Assembly (NCBI RefSeq): GCF_041912895.1
Contig: NZ_JAYSGI010000002.1
Location: 496,001 to 560,000 of the forward strand
DNA from: Pelagerythrobacter sp041912895
Lineage (GTDB): Bacteria; Pseudomonadota; Alphaproteobacteria; Sphingomonadales; Sphingomonadaceae
DNA: 64,000 bases
Direction: 5' to 3'
This document shows positions 43,391-51,887 of the stretch, piece after piece. The position numbers and the translations under genes were made by a program. Under the pieces are notes generated by a model. It saw only the letters and a list, made by a program, of their open reading frames with translations. It was not told the DNA's origin and searched no databases. Each line of letters begins with the position of its first letter. Within the stretch, counting starts at the first letter, position 1.

Positions 43391-44631
43391 GCTGGTCTCC
43401 TGAAACTGTCCTTGTCGCTCGCAGCGACCACGCCGCGATCGATCAGTGCGGCAATTGCGCCCGACGCCAGCCCCAGTCGCTCGGCGAGCACTTCTTCGCT
43501 GTGCTGGCCGAGATAGGGCGCGGGCGCGGGATCGCCCGCCACGCGGCCGGGCAGGTTGGCGAAGCTGCGCGGGGCGGGGTATTCGAAGCCGCTCGGGTTG
43601 GCGGGCGAGGGGCCGAACAGCGGGTTGCCTGTCACCAGCGCCGGGTCGCCCGCCGCCTCGTGCATCGTGCGGTAGCGCTCGAACGTCGCGCCCGCCGCCG
43701 CCAGCCGCTCGGCCAGCACTGCGTAGTCCTCGCGTGCGGCTGCTTCCTGCACGATCGCGAACAGCGCCTCGCGATGGACGAAGCGGTGGTGATCGGACTG
43801 CGCGAATTCGACCCCGGCTTCGGCCTCCAGCGCGGCGATCGGCTGCGCAATGTCGAGCGCGCCGACCATCGCGCGCCACTGCTTGCTGGTCAGCACCGCG
43901 ATCATGAAGCGCTTGCCGTCGCGGCTGGTGAAATCGCGGCCCAGCGCACCCCAGATCGCGTTGCCGAGCCGTTCGCGGTCGTCCCCGCGATAGAGCATCT
44001 CGGCCATCGCGCCCGAGTTGGCCACCGTGCCCAGCATGACGTCGCCCAGCGGCACGCGCACCTCGCTGCCCTCGCCGGTCGCGGCGCGGTGGTGCAGCGC
44101 GGCCAACAGCGCGAAGGCGCCATAGGCGCCGGTGATGAAATCCCACGCGGGCAGCACCTGGTTGACTGGCGGCGCGGTGTCCGCCGCCCATTCGTCAGGG
44201 CCGGTCATCAGCGGATAGCCGCTGGCCGCGTTGACGGTGAAGTCCATCGCCTGGCGCCCGTCGTGCCAGCCCATGATCCGCACCGAGACCATGTCGGGCC
44301 GCCCTTCGCTCACCGCCGCATGGGAGAGGAAGCTCTTCTCCGGCAGGTTGGTGACGAGCTGGCCGGTCGCGCGCGCCAGCTCGACGCACAGCTCGCGCCC
44401 CTCGCCGCCGCGCAGGTCGAGCGCGACCGATTTCTTCGCGCGGTTGAGATTCTCCCACGCAAGGCTGCGCCCTTCGGCGGTCTGCATGTAGCGGTCGTAA
44501 TCCAACCCGCCGCCGATCTGGTCGACGCGAATGACCTCCGCGCCCATCTGCGCGCAATACAGCCCGGCGGTCGGCGAGGCGACGAAGCTCGACACCTCGA
44601 CGAGCGAAAGGCCGCGGAGGAGATCGTACAT
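43387..44631 (-). CDS. CaiB/BaiF CoA transferase, Mct (2-methylfumaryl-CoA isomerase)-like
   Basis: A 414-aa class III CoA-transferase with the family fold. Several stretches are those I recall from Mct of the 3-hydroxypropionate cycle, which moves CoA from C1 to C4 of mesaconyl-CoA: VIRVDQIGGGLDYDRYM, NAASGYPLMTGPDEW, VNQVLPAWDFITGAYGAF and WGALGRDFTSRDGKRFM. The catalytic Asp of class III enzymes would be in the MTGPDEW..AWDF area. Other CaiB-type roles cannot be excluded. Starts directly after the dehydrogenase stop codon. Confidence 0.85.
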   Translation of the reverse strand: MYDLLRGLSLVEVSSFVASPTAGLYCAQMGAEVIRVDQIGGGLDYDRYMQTAEGRSLAWENLNRAKKSVALDLRGGEGRELCVELARATGQLVTNLPEKSFLSHAAVSEGRPDMVSVRIMGWHDGRQAMDFTVNAASGYPLMTGPDEWAADTAPPVNQVLPAWDFITGAYGAFALLAALHHRAATGEGSEVRVPLGDVMLGTVANSGAMAEMLYRGDDRERLGNAIWGALGRDFTSRDGKRFMIAVLTSKQWRAMVGALDIAQPIAALEAEAGVEFAQSDHHRFVHREALFAIVQEAAAREDYAVLAERLAAAGATFERYRTMHEAAGDPALVTGNPLFGPSPANPSGFEYPAPRSFANLPGRVAGDPAPAPYLGQHSEEVLAERLGLASGAIAALIDRGVVAASDKDSFRRPA

Positions 44632-45807
44632 TCAGGCCTGCGCCGCGAAATCGCGCAGCATGTGCTTGGCGATCTGCAGCTGGAGGATCTGCGTCGTGCC
44701 TTCGTAGATGCGGTAGATGCGCGCATCGCGGAAAAAGCGCTCGGCATCGTATTCGGCGAGGTAGCCCGCGCCGCCGTAGATCTGCACCACGCGGTCGACC
44801 ACGCGGCCGCACATCTCGGATGCGAAGACCTTGAACGCGGCGGCCTGCCGGATCGTGCTTTCGCCGCGATCGACCCGCGCGGCGACGTCGGCCATCATGC
44901 ATTCGGCGGCGTAGATCTCGGTCTCGCTCTCGGCCAGCATCTGCTGGATCAGCTGGAAGTTGGCGATCGGCTCGCCGAACGCCTTGCGCTCGGTGGCGTA
45001 GCGCAGTGCTGAATCGAGCGCGCGACGCGCATAGCCGGTCGATGCCGCGCCGACCGAGATGCGCCCGTTGTCGAGGCTCTTCATCGCGAACACGAAGCCC
45101 TTGCCGGTCTCGCCGCCCAGCAGCGCCTCGCCCGGCACGTGGACGTCTTCCAGGATCACGTCGGCGATATGGCTGCCCGACTGGCCCATCTTCTCGTCCG
45201 GCGAACCCACGGTGACGCCCGGCGCGTCCATCGGCACGATGAAGGCGGAGACGTGCGCGTTCTTGGGCAGGTTGTCCTTCTCGGTGCGCGCCATGATCAG
45301 CCCGACCCGCGCGTGCGGCGCGTTGGTGATGTAGCGTTTGGTGCCGTTGAGTATCCAGCCGTTCCCGCTGGGGTCGCGCCGCGCGGTGGTCGCCATCGCG
45401 GCGCTGTCACTGCCCGATCCCGGCTCGGTCAGGCCGAAACAGGCGATCTCGCCCGCCGCGATCCGCGGCCACCATTCGGCCTTCTGCGCCTCGGTGCCGC
45501 CGTTCTTGATCGCCGAGTTGAACATGCCGACGTTGATCGAGAAGATCGAGCGATAGGCGGGCGCGGCGTAGGCCATCGTCTTGACCACGCGCGCATACTG
45601 GCTCGTGCTCAGCCCCGCGCCGTCGTAGTCCTCGGGTACGGTCAGGCCGAACAGCCCCATGTCCTTCATCTCGGCCACGATCGCGTCGGGAATGCGGTCG
45701 GTCTCGATCACCTCGCGCTCGGCGGGGATCAGCCGTTCGCGCACGTAGCGTTCGAGCTGGTCGAGAAACTGTTCGAAAAGTTCGGGGTCCATGCCGGGTT
45801 CGGCCAT
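44632..45807 (-). CDS. Acyl-CoA dehydrogenase
   Basis: A 391-aa FAD enzyme. ACFGLTEPGSGSDSAAM and WILNGTKRYITNAP are the signature 1 region; RISVGAASTGYARRALDSAL and the C-terminal QIYGGAGYLAEYDAERFFRD with YRIYEGTTQI include the catalytic base, probably the Glu of the YEGTTQ motif. Substrate unknown; the neighbours suggest short dicarboxylic or branched acyl-CoA. First main gene of the CoA operon. ATG 45807. Confidence 0.93.
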   Translation of the reverse strand: MAEPGMDPELFEQFLDQLERYVRERLIPAEREVIETDRIPDAIVAEMKDMGLFGLTVPEDYDGAGLSTSQYARVVKTMAYAAPAYRSIFSINVGMFNSAIKNGGTEAQKAEWWPRIAAGEIACFGLTEPGSGSDSAAMATTARRDPSGNGWILNGTKRYITNAPHARVGLIMARTEKDNLPKNAHVSAFIVPMDAPGVTVGSPDEKMGQSGSHIADVILEDVHVPGEALLGGETGKGFVFAMKSLDNGRISVGAASTGYARRALDSALRYATERKAFGEPIANFQLIQQMLAESETEIYAAECMMADVAARVDRGESTIRQAAAFKVFASEMCGRVVDRVVQIYGGAGYLAEYDAERFFRDARIYRIYEGTTQILQLQIAKHMLRDFAAQA

Positions 45808-45834
45808 GCCTGTCGGTCCTCTCGTCGGGTCGGA

Positions 45835-46059
45835 TTATGAGGCGGGAGGAGGGGCGTCGGGCGCTGTAGCCGGCTCGTCCTCCGCGGTGGTATCGCGGCC
45901 CATCGCTTCGGGCGGCAGGCGCCGCTGTTCGAGCATTTCGGCCGCTTCGTCGAGCGCCTTCGCCTCGCCTACCGTCACCCCGCCGGGGCCGGGTTCGTTG
46001 TCGGCAGGCTCGCACGCGGCGAGCAGGACAAGGGGGGCGAGCAGGGCGATACGGGTCAT
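45835..46059 (-). CDS. Small lipoprotein
   Basis: 74 aa. Signal with lipobox LLAAC (Cys near residue 16), then an acidic, Pro-rich mature part (GEAKALDEAAEMLEQRRLPP). ATG 46059 set by the lipoprotein signal. It may be the first gene of the CoA operon (gap 27 bp) or a separate unit. Unknown function. Confidence 0.65.
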   Translation of the reverse strand: MTRIALLAPLVLLAACEPADNEPGPGGVTVGEAKALDEAAEMLEQRRLPPEAMGRDTTAEDEPATAPDAPPPAS

Positions 46060-46091
46060 GGCGGGGCACCATAGCGCCGCGCGCACAAAGG

Positions 46092-46125
46092 AAAAGCGGG
46101 CGAATCGCCGTGCGACCGCCCGCTT
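46092..46125 (-). terminator. Terminator after the 98-aa lipoprotein gene
   Basis: AAGCGGGCG / CGCCCGCTT, 9-bp stem, followed on the minus strand by TTTTCC. It separates the Ala-rich lipoprotein gene from the next lipoprotein gene. Confidence 0.7.
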
Positions 46126-46169
46126 CCCAAGCGTTTCTTTCGGCCCGCGAAGGGCCGGCGGACGATCGC

Positions 46170-46466
46170 CTACTCGGTCTCTTCCGAAGCGGTCGAGGCT
46201 TCGGCGGCGACATCGGCCGCGGCCGCGGCGGCGGCTTCACCCGCGGCATCGGCGTCGGCGGCCGCGTTGTCGGCGGCGGTCGTGTCTTCGGCGGTCGGCG
46301 TGGTCACCGGCGCGGCGACCGGCTCGTCGGTGATCGGCGTCAGCGCCTCGTCGGCGGGCATTTCGACGGTGTCGGCCTCGGCATCGACCGAAGCGTCGTC
46401 GCTGCTGCCGCAGGCGGCGAGCGCCAGCGCGGCGACGGGAGCGAGAGCGAAAGCGAACTTCTTCAT
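46170..46466 (-). CDS. Ala/Asp-rich small lipoprotein
   Basis: 98 aa. Lipobox ALAAC (Cys near residue 19), followed by a low-complexity part rich in Ala, Asp, Glu and Thr (AADNAAADADAAGEAAA), likely a flexible tether. ATG 46466 (MKKFAFALAP). No homology recognised beyond the type. Separated by a terminator from its downstream neighbour. Confidence 0.65.
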   Translation of the reverse strand: MKKFAFALAPVAALALAACGSSDDASVDAEADTVEMPADEALTPITDEPVAAPVTTPTAEDTTAADNAAADADAAGEAAAAAAADVAAEASTASEETE

Positions 46467-46594
46467 CGGGGGTTCTCCGTGATTCGGGCGCCACATGGCG
46501 TGCGGCTCACTTAGCTCTGCCACATTTCAACCGCAATCTGCAAAAATGGCCCCGCCCCGTTCACCCCGCGTCCCGGCTATGCCATGGCCGTGGC

Positions 46595-48385
46595 ATGGCG
46601 ACGATTTCGGAAGGCGACGAACGACTGGGCGCGGCGCGCGGCGAACTGCGCCGCCTGTTCGGGTTCGACGATTTTCGCGGGGTGCAGCCGCAAGTGGTGG
46701 CGCGGGTGTTGGCAGGCGAATCGACGCTGGCGGTGATGCCCACCGGCGCGGGCAAGTCGCTCACCTACCAGCTGCCCGCCGCGATGCTACCGGGCACCTG
46801 CGTGGTCGTCAGCCCGCTGATCGCGCTGATGCACGACCAGCTGCGCGCTGCGCGCGCCAACGGGATCGAGGCGGCGACGCTGACCAGCGTCGATGCCGAC
46901 TGGCGCGAGACGCTCGACCGGTTCCGGTCCGGAACGCTCGACCTGCTCTACGTCGCGCCCGAACGCGCCAGCCAGCCGGGTTTCCGCGAACTGCTCGGCT
47001 CCGCGCCGCTCGCGCTGTTCGCGGTGGACGAGGCGCATTGCGTGTCCGAATGGGGCCACGATTTCCGGCCAGACTACCGCCTGCTGCGCGGCCTGCTCGA
47101 CGCGTTTCCGCAAGTGCCGCGCCTCGCGCTTACCGCCACCGCCGACGCGCACACCCGCGCCGACATCCTGGAGCAGCTCGGCATTCCCGCGGACGGGCTG
47201 GTGCTCGCCGGGTTCGACCGGCCCAATATCCGCTACGCCATGCGCCACCGCGACAACCCGGTGCGCCAGATCGCCGCGCTGATGGACGAAGTGCCGGGGC
47301 CGGGCATCGTCTATGCCCCCACGCGCCGCAAGGTAGAGGATCTGGCGGACAAGCTGGGCGCGGCCACCGGGCGCGAGGTGCGGCCCTATCACGCCGGGCT
47401 GGACCCGGCGGTGCGCGGGGGCAACCAGGCGGCGTTCGTCAGCAGCGAGGACATGGTGATCGTCGCCACGGTCGCCTTCGGCATGGGGATCGACAAACCC
47501 GACGTGCGCTTCGTCGCCCATGCGGGCATCCCGAAGTCGATCGAGGGATATTACCAGGAAACCGGCCGCGCGGGGCGCGACGGCGATCCGGCGCGGGCGG
47601 TGATGCTGTGGGGCGCGGGCGATTTCGCCACGGCGCGCCAGCGATTGTCCGAAGTGCCGGAGAATCGCCGCACGGGCGAGCGCGCGCGGCTCGATGCGCT
47701 CGCCGGGCTGGTCGAGACCGCCGGCTGCCGCCGCGCCGTGCTGCTGCGCCATTTCGGCGAAGACCCGCCCGCGCAGTGCGGCAATTGCGACAACTGCCTG
47801 TCCCCGCCCGGCGTCACCGACGCGACCGAACTCGCGCGCAAGCTGCTCTCTGCCGCGTACCGCACCGGGCAGAGCTTCGGCTTCGGGCACTTGCAGAAGG
47901 TGCTGACCGGGGCGGAGGATGATCGCGTGCGCCAGCGCGGGCACGACCGGCTGTCGGTGTTCGGCATCGTCGAGGGTGACGAGGCGCGCCTGCTCCAGCC
48001 GCTGAGCCGGGCGTTGCAGGCGCGCGGCGCGCTGGTCGCGAACGAGCACGGCGGGCTCGCGCTCGGCGGCGATGCCCGCGCGATCCTCAAGGGCGAGCAG
48101 GCGGTGGCGATCGTGGTCCCGCCCCGTTCCGAGCGCAGGCGGCGGCGCGATGCCAGCCCCAACCCGGTCGGCGATCCGCTGTTCGAGGCGCTGCGCGACC
48201 TGCGGCGCGAACTGGCGAGCGAGGCCGGCCTGCCGCCCTACGTGATCTTCCACGACGCCACGCTGCGGGAGATGGCCGCGCGCCGTCCCGCCTCGCTCGC
48301 CGAACTGGGCGCGATCGGCGGTGTCGGCGCGAAGAAGCTGGACGCCTACGGCGACCGGTTCCTTTCGGTTATTCGGGCGGCTTGA
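46595..48385 (+). CDS. recQ: ATP-dependent DNA helicase RecQ
   Basis: A 596-aa 3'-5' helicase. Walker A MPTGAGKSL near residue 49, VVSPLIALMHDQ, DEAH box FAVDEAHCVSEWGHDFRPDY, motif V/VI region ATVAFGMGIDKPDVRF and QETGRAGRDG. The zinc-binding part has C..CGNCDNC. RQC and HRDC domains follow (HRDC near residues 515-590), so the protein is complete. It converges with the TerC gene, overlapping by 17 nt at their 3' ends. Confidence 0.96.
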   Translation: MATISEGDERLGAARGELRRLFGFDDFRGVQPQVVARVLAGESTLAVMPTGAGKSLTYQLPAAMLPGTCVVVSPLIALMHDQLRAARANGIEAATLTSVDADWRETLDRFRSGTLDLLYVAPERASQPGFRELLGSAPLALFAVDEAHCVSEWGHDFRPDYRLLRGLLDAFPQVPRLALTATADAHTRADILEQLGIPADGLVLAGFDRPNIRYAMRHRDNPVRQIAALMDEVPGPGIVYAPTRRKVEDLADKLGAATGREVRPYHAGLDPAVRGGNQAAFVSSEDMVIVATVAFGMGIDKPDVRFVAHAGIPKSIEGYYQETGRAGRDGDPARAVMLWGAGDFATARQRLSEVPENRRTGERARLDALAGLVETAGCRRAVLLRHFGEDPPAQCGNCDNCLSPPGVTDATELARKLLSAAYRTGQSFGFGHLQKVLTGAEDDRVRQRGHDRLSVFGIVEGDEARLLQPLSRALQARGALVANEHGGLALGGDARAILKGEQAVAIVVPPRSERRRRRDASPNPVGDPLFEALRDLRRELASEAGLPPYVIFHDATLREMAARRPASLAELGAIGGVGAKKLDAYGDRFLSVIRAA

Positions 48386-49364
48386 CCATCTCTTCCCCGC
48401 GCGTCTTCCACAGCGAATAGCCGATCCCCGCGCCGATCAGCGCCAGCGTGACACCCAGGCTCAGCACGGGCGGGAACTTCGCCCCGCCGAGAATGAAGTC
48501 GGACACGAGGATTTTCGAGCCGATGAACACCAGCACCGCGGCCAGCGCGTACTTCAGGTATTCGAAGCGGTGGACCATCGCCGCGAGCGCGAAATAGAGC
48601 GCGCGCAGGCCGAGGATCGCCATGATGTTGCTGGTATAGACGATGAAGGTGTCGGTCGTGATCGCGAAGATCGCGGGCACCGAATCGATCGCGAACACCA
48701 GGTCGGCGATGTTGATGACGACCAGCGCCAGCAGCAGCGGCGTCGCCGCCAGCACCATGCGCCCGCCGCGCTTCTCGCTCGGTGTGCGGACCAGGAACTT
48801 GTGGCCGTGCAGCTCGCGCGTCACGCGCATGTGGCGCGAAATCCAGCGGATCGCGGGGTTGTTGCCGATGTCGGGATCGTGGTCGGAGGTGAAGAACATC
48901 CGGATGCCGGTCACGATCAGGAACGCGGCGAAGAGATAGAGCACCCAGTAGGCTTCGGCGACCAGCGCCGCGCCGCCGGCAATCATCAGCCCGCGCAGCA
49001 CGATCACCGCCATGATGCCCCACAGCAGCGCGCGATACTGGTATTTCGCCGGGATCGAGAAATAGGTGAAGATCAGCGAGATCACGAAGACGTTGTCGAT
49101 CGAGAGCGCCTTCTCGATGAAGTAGCCGGTGAAATACTGCATCCCCGGCTCCGGCCCGCGCTCGAACCAGATCCAACCGCCGAAGAGCATCGCGATGCCG
49201 ATGTAGAACGCGCTGAGCTTGAGCGATTCGGCCACGCCCATCTCGCGGTCTTCCTTGTTCAGCACGCCTAGATCGAACGCGGTCAGCGCGATCACGATCA
49301 CGAGGAAGACGAGCCAGAACCAGGCGGGTGTGCCGAGCCAATCGGCGGAAAGGAAATCGGTCAT
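48369..49364 (-). CDS. TerC/Alx family membrane protein (putative metal transporter)
   Basis: 331 aa, about nine hydrophobic segments. Conserved acidic motifs GYFIEKALSIDNVFVISLIF and INIADLVFAIDSVPAIFAI are the TerC signature, presumed metal-binding in the membrane. Alx-type members export Mn2+. ATG 49364 fits the family. I searched the 200-nt leader for a yybP-ykoY (Mn) riboswitch, common in front of such genes, and did not recognise one. Confidence 0.9.
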   Translation of the reverse strand: MTDFLSADWLGTPAWFWLVFLVIVIALTAFDLGVLNKEDREMGVAESLKLSAFYIGIAMLFGGWIWFERGPEPGMQYFTGYFIEKALSIDNVFVISLIFTYFSIPAKYQYRALLWGIMAVIVLRGLMIAGGAALVAEAYWVLYLFAAFLIVTGIRMFFTSDHDPDIGNNPAIRWISRHMRVTRELHGHKFLVRTPSEKRGGRMVLAATPLLLALVVINIADLVFAIDSVPAIFAITTDTFIVYTSNIMAILGLRALYFALAAMVHRFEYLKYALAAVLVFIGSKILVSDFILGGAKFPPVLSLGVTLALIGAGIGYSLWKTRGEEMVKPPE

Positions 49365-49594
49365 CGCGGGCGCTCCGGGCAGATACGGTGTCGGGTTCGA
49401 ATCGGATGTGCCGAGCCGCGCGCGAGGTGTGGGGGAGGGGGGAAGACCCCGGGCCCGGCATCGGCAACATCCGATGCGGTCCGACATCACGCAGCGCGGG
49501 GCCAAGGGCCGCAGCGCCGCGCCAGAGGGGCCCGGTCCGCACGCGCCAGATGATGGCTAACGGCCGCGGTTTCAACCCCCCTGAGCGAAACGGC

Positions 49595-49642
49595 TTGCGC
49601 GAATCGGTGAGTCGATATATATATGATATCATAATTATATCG
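49595..49642 (+). promoter_or_regulatory. Promoter overlapped by a 30-bp AT-rich palindrome (operator)
   Basis: TTGCGC (49595-49600), 17-bp spacer, TATATA (49618-49623). The -10 box lies inside a near-perfect palindrome (49613-49642, two 15-nt arms, 13 of 15 matching) whose ends are CGATATA / TATATCG and whose centre is TGATATCA. Such AT-rich symmetry is rare in this genome and would let a dimeric repressor block the promoter. The Arc-type protein encoded at 50583 is one candidate. Confidence 0.7.
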
Positions 49643-49658
49643 GAAGGGAATTCGTGTC

Positions 49659-50573
49659 ATGTCCGACATGCTCAAGGGAATGAAGACCAGCCGCGAAAGC
49701 GCGGCGCATTCGCACAACGGCTACCTGATGCTCGTGCTGCTGCTGATCCTGCTGGTGGCGACGGTGTGGGTGATCTTCGCCGCAATGCCCGCCGAAGGGG
49801 CGAGCGACGGCACGATCGCGGCTTATGCCGGGGCCATCGCGGGTGGATCGGTCGCGTTCCTGTTCGTGCTGTGCGGCTTCTTCATGATCCAGCCGAACCA
49901 GGCCGCGGTCATCACGCTGTTCGGCGAATATCGCGGGACCGAGCGGACCGAGGGGCTGCGCTGGGTCTGGCCGTGGATGGGGCGCAAGAAGATCTCCGCC
50001 CGCGCGCGCAACGTCCATTCGGACAAGGTCAAGATCAACGACCTGAAGGGCAATCCGATCGAGATCGCGTGCAACGTGGTGTGGCGCGTGGCCGACACCG
50101 CGCAGGCCAGCTTCGACGTCGACGATTTCCAGGAATTCGCCAATATCCAGATCGAGGCGGGCCTGCGCACGGTCGGCTCGCGCCATCCCTACGACGATCT
50201 GGAAGGCGAGGAACTCACGCTGCGCGGCAGCGCCGAGGTGGTCAATCGCGAGCTGCTGGAAGAATTGAACGACCGGCTCAAGGTGGCGGGGATCGTGGTC
50301 GACGAGGCAGGCCTCACCCACCTCGCCTATGCCTCCGAGATCGCCGGGGCGATGCTGCGCCGCCAGCAGGCCGAAGCGGTGATCGCCGCCCGGTCGAAGC
50401 TGGTGATGGGCGCGGTCGGTATGGTCGAGGACGCACTAACCAAGCTCAGCCAGGACAACATCGTCGAGCTCGACGACGAGCGGCGCGCGACGATGGTGTC
50501 GAACCTGATGGTCGTGCTGTGCGGCGAGCGCGAGGCGCAGCCAGTGGTCAACGCGGGCACGCTGTACCAGTAA
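49659..50573 (+). CDS. SPFH/band-7 domain (stomatin-like) membrane protein
   Basis: 304 aa. Two N-terminal membrane segments (about 22-42 and 53-75) precede an SPFH domain (QPNQAAVITLFGEYRGTERT, RARNVHSDKVKINDLKGNPI, IACNVVWRVADTAQASF, LRTVGSRHPYDD) and a C-terminal coiled region (MLRRQQAEAVIAARSKLVMG). SPFH proteins form membrane scaffolds that influence proteases or lipid domains. First gene of a four-gene unit; its promoter is covered by a palindrome. ATG 49659 with AAGGGAA upstream. Confidence 0.9.
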   Translation: MSDMLKGMKTSRESAAHSHNGYLMLVLLLILLVATVWVIFAAMPAEGASDGTIAAYAGAIAGGSVAFLFVLCGFFMIQPNQAAVITLFGEYRGTERTEGLRWVWPWMGRKKISARARNVHSDKVKINDLKGNPIEIACNVVWRVADTAQASFDVDDFQEFANIQIEAGLRTVGSRHPYDDLEGEELTLRGSAEVVNRELLEELNDRLKVAGIVVDEAGLTHLAYASEIAGAMLRRQQAEAVIAARSKLVMGAVGMVEDALTKLSQDNIVELDDERRATMVSNLMVVLCGEREAQPVVNAGTLYQ

Positions 50574-50582
50574 GCCGCTCCG

Positions 50583-50777
50583 ATGCCTGCGAAGAAAGCC
50601 TTTGCCCTCCGCCTCGACCCGGCCGTCCACGCCGCGGTCGAGCGGCTGGCCGCGGCCGAACTGCGCAGCGCCAACGCCGAGATCGAGATGCTGCTGCGCG
50701 AGGCGCTGAAGGCGCGCGGCATTCCCGTGAAAACCGCCAGCCCGCCGCGCCGGGGCAGGCCGCCGAAAGCCAACTGA
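50583..50777 (+). CDS. Arc-type ribbon-helix-helix DNA-binding protein
   Basis: 64 aa. AFALRLDPAVHAAVERLAAA then ELRSANAEIEMLLREALKAR is a clean Arc/MetJ ribbon-helix-helix; RHH dimers bind palindromic operators with the N-terminal beta strand. The basic tail is RRGRPPKAN. It follows the SPFH gene by 9 bp. A role as autoregulator at 49613-49642 is plausible but untested. Confidence 0.85.
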   Translation: MPAKKAFALRLDPAVHAAVERLAAAELRSANAEIEMLLREALKARGIPVKTASPPRRGRPPKAN

Positions 50778-50788
50778 GGGAGGTTGCG

Positions 50789-51106
50789 ATGCGCGACGAG
50801 GACAAGCCATTCGTCTGTTACCGGCATGGCTGGAATTTCAAGGTCTATCCCCGCAATGCCGAGGGCTGGCGCGGCATGGCGCTGTGGCTGCTCGCCCTCG
50901 CGCCCGTCTGCGCCATCTTCATATGGGCGGTGTCGCGCGATCCTGCCCCCGCCGTCACCGCCATCATGGTGATCGGCTTCCTGCTTGCGGTGGCGGTGTG
51001 GACGATCGCCCTGATCGTGTGGGTCAAACCACGCAGTGAGGTGATCGACCTCGCCGAACTGCGACGCCTCAAGCGCGAACGCGACCGGGCCGGGCGCAAG
51101 CGGTGA
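50789..51106 (+). CDS. Small membrane protein of unknown function
   Basis: 105 aa: a polar N-terminus (MRDEDKPFVCYRHGWNFKV), two hydrophobic segments (about 33-53 and 60-82) and a charged C-terminus (LAELRRLKRERDRAGRKR). GGGAGG lies 5 nt before ATG 50789. It overlaps the next gene by GTGA. Unrecognised; topology suggests both ends in the cytoplasm. Confidence 0.72.
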   Translation: MRDEDKPFVCYRHGWNFKVYPRNAEGWRGMALWLLALAPVCAIFIWAVSRDPAPAVTAIMVIGFLLAVAVWTIALIVWVKPRSEVIDLAELRRLKRERDRAGRKR

Positions 51107-51840
51107 AGGCATCGCCGCCCCGCCGCGATGTTCGCGTGCTGGCCGCGCTTTGGCTACTCGGGATGGCGGGCGTCGCCTCGCTTCTGGCGGTGCCGCTTGA
51201 GCTCGCCCTGCCTGCGGGCATGGACGTTCCGCGCTGGGCGCTGCTGATCAACCCGGCACTTTTCGTGGCGGTCGCGGTTCCGCTCGGCTGGTGGGCCGCG
51301 CCCAGGGCCGGGTTATCCACCCCCATATTGGCGGCAATGGTGCACGGAAAATTGCCAGCGTTCGCCTGGCGCGCCGCATTGCCGCCGATCCTCGCGGTGG
51401 TTGCCGCCACGGCCGCGATCCTGCTCGCATATGGTCATGCCACCCGCGCGGTATTCTCGGCGGCCCCCGACATAGCGATGCCGCTAATCGCCCGGGTGCT
51501 CTATGGCGGCATCGCCGAGGAAATCATTGTGCGCTGGGGAGTGCTGAGCACGGCGATAATCGCACTGCTTTCGCTGCGCACGACCCGCGCGGTGGCATTC
51601 TGGAGCGCCAATGCGACAGCCGCGCTGCTGTTCGCCATCGGCCATTTCGGGATGCTCTTCATGCTCGTGCCCGATCCGCCGATGTGGCTGATCGCGGCAG
51701 TCCTCGCGGGCAATGTCCTGCCCGGGCTCGGCTTCGGCTGGCTGTTCGCCCGCCACGGGCTCGAAGCAGCCATGCTCGCCCATGCCGGCAGCCATGTGCT
51801 GTTCGTGCTCGTCGCACCTCTGGTCGCGCTTTCGCCGTAG
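51103..51840 (+). CDS. CPBP family intramembrane protein (Abi/Rce1-like)
   Basis: 245 aa with about six to seven hydrophobic segments. The CPBP motifs are present: EEIIVRWG (glutamates plus Arg), then FAIGHFGM and the final HAGSHVLFVL. These match the Glu and His residues of the Rce1/CAAX protease catalytic site, so peptidase activity in the membrane is possible; in bacteria some members act in bacteriocin self-protection. GTG start 51103 overlaps the upstream TGA. Last of the SPFH unit. Confidence 0.86.
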   Translation: MKASPPRRDVRVLAALWLLGMAGVASLLAVPLELALPAGMDVPRWALLINPALFVAVAVPLGWWAAPRAGLSTPILAAMVHGKLPAFAWRAALPPILAVVAATAAILLAYGHATRAVFSAAPDIAMPLIARVLYGGIAEEIIVRWGVLSTAIIALLSLRTTRAVAFWSANATAALLFAIGHFGMLFMLVPDPPMWLIAAVLAGNVLPGLGFGWLFARHGLEAAMLAHAGSHVLFVLVAPLVALSP

Positions 51841-51887
51841 CGGCGGGTTTAGCCGCCGGTTAACCCTTTTGCGCTAGTGCGGACTAC

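Noticed and set aside
49365..49560. Possible yybP-ykoY manganese riboswitch before the TerC gene
   Set aside because: Expected conserved loop sequences could not be found on the minus strand; only GC-rich sequence is seen.
50583..51840. Abortive-infection (Abi) system on the basis of the CPBP protein
   Set aside because: CPBP proteins are often named Abi, but the intramembrane protease motifs and SPFH context give no direct sign of phage defence.
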